From Sclerodactyla briareus (Eukaryota > Echinodermata > Holothuroidea > Dendrochirotida > Sclerodactylidae), in NCBI GenBank assembly GCA_026419785.1, contig JAODTK010003499.1, positions 124,001-188,000 on the forward strand: 64,000 nt of DNA, in the 5' to 3' direction. The notes beneath the pieces were generated by a model, which saw nothing but the letters and a program-made list of their open reading frames with translations, had not been told where the DNA came from and searched no databases. This document shows, piece after piece, positions 48,076-59,254 of the stretch. Within the stretch, counting starts at the first letter, position 1. Every line of letters begins with the position of its first letter. A program made the translations under genes and the position numbers.

Positions 48076-50194
48076 TTCGATATGTTTTTCCCAGGAAGTC
48101 TTCAAACTGACACTATTTTAACTATGAAACTGGTTTCACAACTAAGTACTTCTTCCGTAACCAATTGGTGTCCATCCATGCTGCTCAATATTGCTTTCAC
48201 TTTCTTTTGTTCTCTGTAATTGACCAATAACTTTGATATATAATCTCCTGCCCCACCTCTATAGCATCGCTGTTTTCATTTTTCCTCGAGCACAGGGGAG
48301 GTAAATCATGGGTTACTGTCATGTATTCCTGATTGAATGGATGACAATTTTCAAAACCTCACACCCCACATCTGGAGTCTCCCAGCAATGTTGCATGTGG
48401 CCCTGTTTGATACTTCAATTTACCTCTGAGAAATTGAAAAAAACTATGACATCACGAGGGGGGGGGGAGGAAAGGAACAATGGTACGGGAGGGGGGACAG
48501 TGGCATAGGTGCCTCATGGACCCTACACAGTAAATGTTATTTTGCCGCCATCATAATAGGAAAATGACGAAAGTTCCCTACATAGAAATCATTGAAATGC
48601 TGCTTCAATATCTTTGACCCGCATTTTGTAGGTTCTATTCAGATCCCATTATAATTGTTTGGTATATATAAGCTTTCCAAAATCCCATGTTCACATTGAT
48701 TTGGTTATTATAGGGGATCCGGCGGTTCCCCCTGTGATGTCACATGGGAACTTTGCAATAGCTTATTGCACCTTATCGGGTACACTCGGTCAGCTTTCTG
48801 ATAGTGATACAGAGGAGTCGGTAAAGTGCCGTTTGAATCTTGAAGATGCGTTGTGAACAAATAAAGTATTTTTTATCAATACAACTTGATGCTAATCACG
48901 ATATCGTGTTATATATATTTGTGGTTCATTCCTTTGTCTTAGGCCAGGAATTATGCACCCATAGTCATGTGTGTGCATGTGCTTCTGTCCTGCACGTGTA
49001 TGACCCTCCACTCGTGAAATACAGTACCGGTTAACTTTGAGAAATTTGCAAATGCCCTCAAAATTTGTTGTCACACACCATTACTCAGGTCAGGTCTTGC
49101 CCTGGGGTACGCGCAACTAGGAATCAAAACCCATACAAGAAATGGATACGTGCCTGTGATGAAATATAGTGGACCACTGCTCCTATTACTTGGAAAATGA
49201 CAATTTTCCGGTTACCAGCTTCATGGCGGCACACATTGAACTACAGTAAGACCAAACTAAACTGGTCCAAATTTACTGTGCTTAACTTAACAGGGTGGGT
49301 TGTGACTGGTTCAGTAAATAATAAATACCATGTGAATTATGTATGTAAGTTGGGAGGAAAAACTTTAAATGTAGATCAAAAAAAAACGGGGGGGGACATT
49401 TTCAGAAACAGTTGTTTTTTTTTTTGTCACCAATGTGCAATTTTGCATACCCAAATGTAGACCATATCGCGTCAGTTAGTCTTCTCTGCTGCGTAAAATC
49501 GTTACATATCCGCGATGTTGATAGGGCCTAGCTTCGATGTTGTGGAAAATGCTCCAGATAGACGGCCTATGACGGTTTTTTTTGTTGGTATAGTCAGGAT
49601 GAAATTAGGCCTACAAATTCTTCAACGAAAATTCCCCTCGTCTCCCTAGCTGTAGGCCCAGCCCAGGCAGCACAGTAATTATTTGGGGTCAAACGACCAA
49701 CTTATGCATTGTTTTTTAATCTACGCGATTCATCCGCGATTTCACTGGCTTGAATCAGGGTAGACCTTGACTTATAGAGGGTCATTCTCGTCACCAACCA
49801 TCAAAATCATAACCCACAATGAACTGACATCTTAAGGTTGGCCTTCACTGTGGAGATTCCTCTCTTTGATAAACAACAAAAACACATAAACACAGCAAAG
49901 CCTCAATGTTTAATTGAATCAATGCACTTTTTCTCTAAGTGTATTACTTCTAATTGTGAATCGTGTCCTTTCTCCGAATAGGAATAACTCGAATTGCTCT
50001 GACTATCCCGTACTAGTCCCGCGCACGGGGTATCAAAGTAAATCACTACACTCAAATTTTCATCAAGTCCCCTCTCCATCTGCTAACCATATGACGGGTT
50101 TAACCCAAAGTTTTACCGATGAACTTATCAAAGCGGTGAACGTTTTGACTGACATTTTTTGTCCTGCCTGAACAGAGTTCAGGAGAAAATTAAC
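48076..50194. other. No recognised gene
   Basis: Unremarkable AT-rich sequence with G-tracts near 48460-48500 and an A/G/T-tract group at 49378-49425. No protein or repeat family was recognised. Confidence 0.4.
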
Positions 50195-51270
50195 GATCAC
50201 TTTGTCGTGTTTGTGTGTTGGTTTTGGTGTTGTGTAAGTGGGTGTGCGTGGTGTATGTAGTGTGTCCCACTTCCTCTTTAGCAGGATGTTCCTCGAAACG
50301 GCAAGACCGATTTCGATGAAATCTGTATGCATGTATCGGGTTTGGGTGAACACGATCTGATTAGTCATTTTTGGGTAAAAAGTCACTAATTAATTGTTTT
50401 CTGCTCGTTAGCGAGATTCCGGATTACCCCGTAAGGTGCTATGTGACTGGTTTGGCACATAGATGCAGGATATGTGGTAGATGACTGTTAGCTTTTCAGT
50501 GTAAAATATGCTCATTTAGTCGTCTAATTTGCATAAATTTAATGCGAAATTTTTAAAGTTTCTCGCATTTCCCACGGAGTTGGTGGATATGTACCTTCAG
50601 TCCCAAAACGTTTTAATAAAGATTTGGGGTCAGTGTAGGTCATTCACTGACCTATTTTCGCATAATTCATGTAAAATCTTGAAGTTGCTTGGATTTTCAT
50701 GAACACTGGTGGGGTATGGTTTACCTTGAGTTCTGAACTTTTTATTATTATGGTATGCAGGGTCACTGGAGGGTCATTCAACATGTTACTTTTGCATAAT
50801 GGATGCGTAATTTTAAAGTCGTCGGGATTTCTCATGAACCACCCACACCCCCCCCAAAAAAAAAAAACAAATATTTGAATCGAGTCAATGGGGGTTTTAT
50901 ACAGTGTGTTACTAAATCGCTCCATTCATGCAAATTCAAGTTGTTGGATCCCATAAAATGTAAAATGTCGTACACCTCCACCATTGGTTCTGAGAATTGA
51001 AGTGAGAAAAGGGGGTCAATGAAGTTGAATATTGTGTCAATTTGCGTAATAGGGCAATATCAGTCACATTTCCACAAAACTTCTGTTAGTTGTCATTGTC
51101 CATAATCCGTCTTTACGAATTTGAAATTGGTCACTGATTAGTAGGCTGTTTATGTTAAATGGTAATACACAAATCTTTAAAGCACAAATGGATTATGCCT
51201 TGTATTGTTTGCATGGTGACTAGAGAAGAAACACTATCGCGCAACCAGGCGAGACACATGGGGGCGTGCG
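50195..51270. mobile_element. Composite element, copy 3, most compact
   Basis: The left end (about 50195-50515) and right end (50882-51270) match copy 1. The internal part (50520-50880) is a 130-bp repeat of about two and a half units keyed by TTTTGCATAA..ATGCG and GGGTCA..GGTCATTCA. A C8 A11 tract sits at 50850-50868. Just outside the right end is TCACCCATCATGGCTGGGTGA, a nearly perfect palindrome. Confidence 0.65.
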
Positions 51271-51322
51271 TCCTGTTAGCTCACCCATCATGGCTGGGTG
51301 AGCAATTGTGATCCTGCATGTT

Positions 51323-51395
51323 TATCTCTATCTATCTATCTCTCTATGTCTATCGATATATCTATCTATTAATCTATCTATCTATCATATTATCT
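51323..51395. repeat. ATCT microsatellite
   Basis: Interrupted TCTA units over about 70 bp, just beyond composite element copy 3. Confidence 0.9.
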
Positions 51396-51439
51396 GTCAA
51401 CAATTGATTAAAATTGCTACTCCTCGACGGTTTGATGGA

Positions 51440-53115
51440 TCATGGTGAAACTGGTCACAATGATGGCCAGTGAAGGGGCACATCGGGGGTGTTCAGGAAT
51501 TTGCGTGCCCAAGGCCCATTGTGGGCCCAAGGCCCATTGTGGGCCTAGGGCCCATAAATGTGAAATCATGCAAAACATGCTTCTCCTACAAATTTTGATG
51601 GAAAGTGCTGATGTTCATCATAATGTGGTCTAAAATAGCAGTCCCTTCGGGGTGTTCAGGGAAATTTGGTCCAAGGTCCCACTTGGGCCTAGGGGCCTCA
51701 TGTGAAATTCACTGCAAATGCTTCTCCTACAAATTTGAGGCACACTGCTGATGTTCGTTCATAATGATGGTATAATAGCCCTACCTTCGGGGGTTCATGA
51801 AATTTTGGTCCACGGTCCCACTGGGCCCTAGGGCCCATTCATGTTGAAAATCATGCAAAAGCTTCGCCTCCTACACATTTTGATCCACAGTGCTGATGTT
51901 TGTCATAATGATGAGTCTAATAGCCATACATTCGGGGTGTTCAGGAAATTTTGGTCCAAGGTCCCACTTGGGCCCTAGGGCCTTTTATGAAATACACACA
52001 ATGGTGCATGCAATGAATCTCCTCTTAAAGCTTCAATGATTTCCTTCAAAAATACAGTAATGTCCTTGGGTAGTGGGCCATCGGGGGGGGCGTGTTCGGG
52101 AATTTTTGGCTCAAGGCACTGTGTGGGCCCTAGGCCCATCATGTGAATCATCGCAAAAGGCTCTCTTACCGAATTTTGATGCACAGTTGCTGAGTTCGGT
52201 CATAATGATGGGTTAATAGCCGTACCTTCGGGGTGTTCAGGAAATTTTGGTCCACCGTCCACTGGGCCATAGGGCCCATCAGGTGAAATCAGCAAAATGA
52301 TTCTCCTACAAATTTTATGCCACAGTGCTGCAGGTTCGGTTCATATGATGGTCAATAGCCATTTGGGTAAACCTCGGGGGTTGCTTGGTTCCAGAAATTG
52401 TGGTCCAAGGTCCCACTTAGGGCCCTAGGGACCATCATGTGAAATCACGCAACGTGCTTCTTCTCCTACGAATTTGAATGCACAGTGCTGATGTTCGGTC
52501 ATAATGATGGTCTAATAGCCGTACCTTCGGGGTTGTTGTTCAGGATATTTTGGTTGGTCCCACTTGGGCCCTAGGGTCCAATCTGGTGGAAATCACGCAA
52601 AATGCTTCCCTCTACAGATTTTGATGCACAGTGCTTGTGTTCAGTCTTATGAGGGTAATTAGCCGTACCTTCGGGGTGTCAGAATTTTTGGTCCAAGGTC
52701 CCACTTGGGCATTAGGGCCCATTTATGACAATTACACACAATGTGCTTGAAATGGAATCTCCTCGTACAAGCTTTAATTGATTTCCTTTGAAGTCACAGA
52801 ATGAGTCCTTGGGTAGTGGGCCATTAGGGGGTGTTCGGGAATTCTTTGCTCAAGGCCCAATGTGGGCCTAGGGCCCATCCTGTGTGAATCACGCGAAAAT
52901 GCTTCTCTCCTACGAATTGATGCACAGTGTGTGTTCAGGTATAATGGTGGTCTAATAAGCCGTTCCTCGGGTGTTCAGGAAATTTTGGTCAACGGTCCAC
53001 ACTTGGGCCCTAGAGCCATCATGTGAAATCACGCCAAAAGCTTCTCCTACAAATTTCGATGCACATGATGATGTTCGGTCATAATGATGGTCTAATAGCC
53101 GTACCTTCGGGGTTT
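51440..53115. repeat. 142-bp satellite-like array with higher-order units
   Basis: The unit contains GGTCCAAGGTCCCACTTGGG, CCCTAGGGCCCATCATGTG, AAATCACGCAAAATGCTTCT, CCTACAAATTTTGATGCACA, GTGCTGATGTTCGGTCATAA and GGTCTAATAGCCGTACCTTC. About twelve units. A variant with GTCCTTGGGTAGTGGGCCAT occurs near 52062 and 52805 (743 bp apart), with a weaker relative near 51465. Each unit has near-palindromic TGGGCCCTAGGGCCCA. Many one-base indels. Confidence 0.92.
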
Positions 53116-53984
53116 TTTGTAGGTATCGAGGGCTTAACATAGCCCTGAGCCCTCGCCTTTATAATGCGTGGACCACTCAGCCTTTCTGCCACTTTCAACT
53201 TTCGACCTAGGAGTCCTTTGATATGACCAAACCTGCCAAAACAGGATCATTTGGACAACCGTTGATCCGTGATTGCCACACACGTTTTCGATTCACATTT
53301 ACTGTACAACTTCCATGAAATTTCAACGAAAACAACTATTGAGTAAAATCTATTCTTCACCCTTGGATTATGTAAGAAAAATGGAAAGCTAACCGGCCTT
53401 TATTTCACTTTCTCATCCTGTGCGGCCTCATCCGCAAGCTATGGAACTTGGATGATTGACAGTCATCCACACCTTCTCCCTTCTACCCCTCATCCTGATC
53501 TTGAACTATTCAACACATATTGTAATTTCGTCTTGGACATTCGAGGGTGTTGCGCTACAAAACTATGATCGCTTGGTTTGCCTATTTGTGAGTATCAACA
53601 TTGTTAATAATCCCACGCTCACGGAACAAAATACTTTAGAATGGTACCTGTTGCCCTGTTGACTCACCTGTCAATTCAGCCTTTCAGCGATGACAGTCTT
53701 CACTTACTGCCATGCGCGCCCAATCTCAAGAGGCGTGTGTAAAAACTCCAAGGTGTTCTAGATGGCCATTCAACTAATCCATTGCTCAAAAGAGAAGAGA
53801 GAAAGAAATAACCAGAACGCAACTATGCGTAGTGATCCTTGCCTCATGTTACTTGCTTAGTCAAAAGGAGAATTCCAAGATCACCTAAAAGCGGATATTT
53901 GTTTCCAAGCGGGAAGTCCCAGAATAATCAACTATTACCACCACCAACACTCTAATTGTCTGTCAGATTGAGATAGCAATACAC
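53116..53984. other. No recognised gene
   Basis: Non-repetitive flank after the 142-bp array. Short frames only. Confidence 0.4.
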
Positions 53985-54335
53985 GTCCCTTTCATGGTCA
54001 TAACTGTATGCAAATACTTACCTGTGCCTATAATCCCGACTTTAACCGAAGTGGGTGGGGGTTTCTTCTTTCTGCTTATCTGGTAACAAGCAATCACAAT
54101 ACTCTTGGATATTATATGTAGTGATTCAAAGGCTTGGTTCACTCGAGATTGAAAACAATATGGAAAAAATTAATCCTTGTCATGGTGACGTACAATACCA
54201 AGCCACTATTGGAGTGGGTACATGAATGGCTGGTCTCGTGTAAACCACACAGACGAACAGAACTCCTTCATGCTATTCCTCTGAATGGTTTCAGTGCCGA
54301 AGTCAATGTCGAACTTGAATTTTATCATGCTTAAA
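53985..54335. repeat. Block A of a diverged duplication, copy 1
   Basis: It matches 58958-59254 in order: ACGTCCC, CATAACTGTATGCAAATACT, GGTGGGGGTTTC, AGCAATCACAATAC, GCTTGGTTCACTC..GAGATTGAAAACAATATGGA, CTCTGAATGGTTTCAGTGCC. The 88-codon frame at 54285-54551 lies in repeat DNA and is probably not a gene. Confidence 0.75.
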
Positions 54336-54339
54336 GCGG

Positions 54340-54780
54340 TTTTCACTCTTTCACAGGACATAACTGGAGATGGAGTGTGGAAGTTTCAGTCAGTCAGTGT
54401 ACTTGACTCCTTGGTTTGTTGCAAACACGAGCGAGTCCGGTCATTACGAGGAACTGACCCAGAAATCACAGGTCCTCTGGTCATTGAGGTCAAAGGAATT
54501 CAAAGTCGTCACCAATTTAGTTTGCACAGACGAACACAATTCCCATTATAACCAACCCCCTAAAAGTCTTTTTGCGAAGATATATAAGGAATTTGACACG
54601 TAATCGTGTTCAGAGGCTGTTTTAAAAAATAATTAACCCGTTTCGAGTACATAGCTTGGATGTGTTAGATGTAATGTGGGGTGATGAGTGTTTGAGTTCG
54701 TCTAATTGACTTATCGTTTTTTGCAACAGGGCGAGTCTGGCCGTCACAAAAAAATTACCCCGAAGTCACGACATGTCAAA
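54340..54780. repeat. Block B, two tandem units, copy 1
   Basis: Two units (TTTCACAGGACATAACTGGAG..GTTGCAAACACGAGCGAGTC and, near 54615, GTTTCGAGTACATAGCTTGG..TTGCAACAGGGCGAGTCTGG) each run on to a GTCAC/GTCATTACG..CTGACCCAGAAATCACAGG-type end. Two related units lie at 60895-61310. Confidence 0.65.
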
Positions 54781-55016
54781 TGAAGCACAGTTCACGCAGA
54801 TGTATTCATGCCTAACGAACGAAACTTGCCATTACAACATCCTTCTTAAATGTTTCGTTGCCAAGATTATAGAGGAATTGCCCTATGGTGACCTGTAATG
54901 ACCTTGACCTTACACCAAAACAGTAGGGTACACCCTCGCCATATGAGCAACAGCAACCCCGTGCCCAGTGGGAACTAATACCTGTTTGGCGTTCATTAGA
55001 GAGCGTGCGGACACGT

Positions 55017-55108
55017 GTCACACACACACCACCCCACATAACACACACGCACACACACCCATAGGAGTACAACACGCACACACAACGCCCACGCACACAC
55101 CCACAATC
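55017..55108. repeat. CA-rich microsatellite
   Basis: Interrupted ACAC repeats with occasional CG and CC. Confidence 0.9.
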
Positions 55109-56319
55109 ATAGTCAATGGTAGATTTCTCTCTTTGGGGGAAGTTTCCTCCGTTTCTGCCATTGAAAAGTGTTTCTTGTTACCTGGCTGCATGTGGGCTCA
55201 TCCTGTTTAGCTTGGACTGCTTATCACGGGGCATTTCCTTCCGCTTCACGTCCAGATTCTTTTCGTTCCGTGACAGGCATTCAGTTGCTTTTATAGAGTT
55301 CGGACAGTTCCAAGAGATGAACATTATCGGAGGCTGGTCTCCGCTGTATACTTCAGACTCGATAGTCCTATACTCGGTAGTCCTGACGGACGATCACGGG
55401 TTATACCATGACACGGACCTTCTGCGGTTGAATCAATTACAGGGCATGCCTATAACACGCGTAGTATAAAAGTATGTGGATCGTTTTCTTATCACGAAGG
55501 TGAAGAACAGAGGGAGCTGGGGCCTCAAAACCAGCCCGACATTCATTCGATGTTACAAGGATCTCTCTATAGGCCAGTTTAGGTGAAGGGTTCCGGGTAA
55601 AGGGAATAACCTGATGCATGATGTCCATATTTCTCGAACTGGTCGGGTCCCATAATCATCTAGGAACGACTAAAAATAATTATTCTGCAGAAACCCTTTG
55701 ATTGAACTGCGATAGAGTGAAGGACGTAGCGAGCAAATATCTCCTAATGAAAATTTCAAGGGCATTTTGACAATTCCTAGAACGCATACACGAATTCCAT
55801 CAGGCAGGATGCTCATAGCTTCATTGCTTCTTGCTCATGGTATCTCATTTTCAGGTGATAAATGTATTCGACAGAAATGACCGCCGAATGGGCGTTCTGC
55901 CAAACGTTGTCGACACGAAAAATAGCTTTTTATTTAACATCTCTAGGTCGAGGAGGAAACGTCACAGGGTCAGCCTGGTGTCTAAGGCTTTCTCTCATTA
56001 ACCGTCAGTAAAAGGTTCGATCGAAATCCTCAGAGAGGAAGTCCTCCAACTTGGCTCAATCGGAAGGCATTCTGTCTTCACCCAAGGCATCTCCGAAGTC
56101 AGTTTTGTGTTGCCCCGCAGTGCAGGCCCCTGCTAAGAGAGGAAGGGGGGGGGGGGGCGAAAGGGGGGGTGTGCTAGGGGTGCTGCAGCACTCTACCGAT
56201 TCGGTCATTGTGTCCAGCACCCTCATTCTATTGGTTAGCTTAACATGCTGTCATGGATACAATTTTTCACGAAATTTGGTATCCCGGTTTTTCGATCATC
56301 TGGCTGCGTACGTTGTTTT

Positions 56320-56420
56320 TCAAAATTGGGCGCTGCGAGCTCGAGGGTACGGGGGGGGGGGAATGGCCCCCATATGTCTTGGTGGGGGGGACATAATATC
56401 AATCCCCCCCCCACTATTTT
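56320..56420. repeat. G-tract/C-tract element
   Basis: CTCGAGGGTACGGGGGGGGGG, ATGTCTTGGTGGGGGGGAC and a CCCCCCCCC tract within 100 bp. It matches the organisation at 59255-59365 and directly precedes block C in both places. Confidence 0.6.
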
Positions 56421-56469
56421 GCCGGACTGCGAAAAATCCTATAATCATATGAACAGGACGGCACACCAA

Positions 56470-57300
56470 AATTTCTACTCATATTCCCTTTTTTTCTATT
56501 GGATGGTTTCAATTTTTTGTTGAGAAGGCCGAATGCAAAAAAAAAATCTCACTGCGCGCGCTGTAATCATATGCTTTTCCGTTCATATATTAATACAGTG
56601 GGCCCACGTGTACAATACTGGTCATATCTGGCAAATGTGATTTCTGTCCAACGTGTCACCTTTCAAGTGTGGTTAACATATAAGTAGGCCACGAGGAAAT
56701 TTTGGTTTAGGACTTGATTCATGTGCCCCCCCAACCCCCCCCCCCCCCACCGCCCTCCCTTCCACTACAACAATAACGCGGAATCCACTGCCATGTTCTT
56801 AACAACTGCACACAGTTTAGTTCTACTACGTCTGATCTTAGTGTTCAGATTGGCTTTGCCCGCCTGACATGCTGTTTTTATAGAAGATGGAAACTTATGT
56901 AACGAAAACAAGGAACAGGGGATGTGCCCATTAGTATGGAGGTTTACGTGATTGACGGTTATGGAACTTACGGCGCGGCGTGGCGAAACAATTTTGAGAC
57001 AATGAGAATTTGGAAAAATGTGAGGCGGAAACTATCTGAAAATAGACCATCCTCTGACTGCTCAACTCCCTTTCAAATCAATGCCCTCCAATGGCACCCA
57101 TTTTCCATGACAGTGAAATTTTCAACAAATGTTCAAATCGCGGCAGCCTCCAACCCAATTAAAGGGTCCTCGATGGAATATCTCCAAGCCATGGCTATGG
57201 TAAAAGAGAACCACGTGAGAAATGTAAGGATTAACATCGAGCAGTTTTCGGAATTTACTATCAATTCCGTGATTACTACGCCATAGTCGGGGAAGTACCG
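56470..57300. repeat. Block C, copy 1, contains a 120-codon frame
   Basis: It matches 59465-60245: GTTGAGAAGGCC..CACTGCGCGCGCTGT, ATTAATACAGTGGGCCCACG, GGTTTAGGACTTGATTCATG, a C-tract, AACGAAAACAAGGAACAGGG, TTAGTATGGAGG. The frame at 56924-57286 (+, starting MPISMEVYVIDGYGTYGAAW) is open here but broken in the second copy and unlike any family I know, so I treat it as repeat sequence. Confidence 0.7.
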
Positions 57301-58250
57301 CTCCTTGCAATCTGGGGGGGGGGGGGATCGTCGCAGAGGGCCTGCCGCAGGTCAGCATCATTCAAGTCAGAAGTCGGGCCCGCTTAGGTCGTGCAGTTAC
57401 GAAGCACTTTCTTTCCAGGGGACACGATCGAGTTCGATAACATTTTCTGTGTACGGACGGTACCTTCAAACGATGGTGGCGCGCATTGGAGCTGATGAAT
57501 CAAATGTATCAGTGCCTTCAAGAGTGTTTCTGATATATACATTTTCAAAATTTATTGTCAATTTTGGGGATGTGGCTTACTGCTGCAAAATGAGACATGG
57601 GAATTACGTTCCGGCACTCTCTGGGGGAGTCGTAAGCTCACAATGTCCTTGTACCTATACAGACCACGGATGCTGGGCCCAAATGTAAGAATAAACATCA
57701 TAGTGCCTTCAAGAACGTTCCTCGAAATACAAATTTCTTAAAATTATTGCCAATTTTTAGAGACGTTGCTTACTGCCATACACGCGGAAGTGCCTTTCCC
57801 TCCTGCAATCTTAGGTCTGTAAACGAAAATTTTCCCCTGTAACCCTACTCGGTTCGTCCACTGATGGTGCGCTGGCCCCGAATGTTAAGGATCCCATCGA
57901 TCATTTCCTTCAAGACCGTTTCTATAAGAGGCATTCTGAAATTTATCGCCAATTTTGGACTTTGCTTAGCCATACGGTCCAGGAATTGCCGTTTCCTTCA
58001 ATCTGGGGGTCTGTAAAACAGTCCCGATTGTACGGAATACACATTGAGCAGTTCCTTCCAGAATGTTGTCTTGAAATAAAAAAATCGGGAATTTATTGAC
58101 AATTTTAGGGATGTTGCTACTGCCATATGACCCCAGAAGTGACGTTTCCTGCAAATCTGGGGGGTCTTGGCTCCGCGCCAACCCGGTGGCTCTCTGCTGC
58201 TCAGATGGTGCGACCCTCAGATGCCCCCCAATATCACACAGATTCGCCGC
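57240..58250. repeat. Degenerate tandem array, about 220-bp units
   Basis: Repeated phrases ATTAACATCGAGCAGTT / AATAAACATCATAGTGCC / AATACACATTGAGCAGTTCC, then TTCTCGAAAT, ATTTATTGCCAATTTT, GTTGCTTACTGCCATA, GAAGTGCCGTTTCC and GCAATCTGGGGG recur about four times. Confidence 0.75.
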
Positions 58251-58957
58251 CCCTGATCTTACCAACTTAAAGACCAGTGACAGTAATTATTTCCACGTGA
58301 TATTATTAAAAGCAGGACTTTCCAGCTCAGGGAGCTAGTATAAAAACAATTTTGCATCTTCGAAACAGGCCAAATTTTCAAAGGGTCGATGGACACTCCC
58401 CTTCCCCTATACCCTCGAAATCACGCGATTCGCTATGAAACTAAAAAAAAAGTATTAAAAAATTGCAAAAGAAAAAAAGCTGAAAGGAATACGAAAATGT
58501 GTTTTTGTGTAGGGGGTAGGGGGAGGTGTCTTTGGTCATGAAGCTCAATATGAAATCGTTCGCAGGGACCTGCCGCAGTGTCCACCATCATTAAAAGTCA
58601 GAACCCGCTTAGTTGTACGGTCAGGACGAACAACTTTCTTTTCAGGGGGACACGATCGAATCGTTCGATCATACTTTTCCAACTATTTTCGGTCATTCGA
58701 CTGACTGCTCATCAATTCGAGCCCTCAATAGAAATACCATGCTTCCGATGATTTTTCATCTTATCTCGCATTCCTCGCGGTTCTCAGTGCTTTCGCTTTA
58801 CAAAGGCAGGTACCTGCCCACCCCGACTCGTATGTTATGACTGTTCAATGGGCAACCGGACAGTACTTTTTCGGAATTACGTGAGTAAACGGAGAGGCGG
58901 ACCGTTGCGTGTGCAAGTCCTAGTGTTGCTGCTCAAGTTTACCTTCAAGTTAACACG

Positions 58958-59254
58958 TCCCCTCTTTGGTATTATAACTACATGCAATGAATACTTGTGC
59001 CTTATATCCCTATACTTTCCCGAGCTGGTAGGGGTTTCATCTGGTGTAATGAGCAATCACAATACACTGTTCGAAGTATTAGCAAGAGCTTGGTCCACAC
59101 TCCAGGATGAGAACAATATGGACAAAGTTAATGATTTGTCAATGTCCATACCAGCCGATAGTGTGTGGGTGCATGGAAAAGTTGGTCCAGTGATAGCCAC
59201 ACAGAGGATTGGAACTTCCATTACGCTAATCCTCTGAAATGTTTCAGTGCCAAT
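58958..59254. repeat. Block A, copy 2
   Basis: It aligns with 53985-54320 and stops abruptly at TTTCAGTGCCAAT, where copy 1 continues into block B. The missing continuation resumes at 60856. Confidence 0.75.

Noticed and set aside
56051..56452. 133-codon + frame with Gly-rich middle
   Set aside because: It is largely translated G-tract and repeat sequence.
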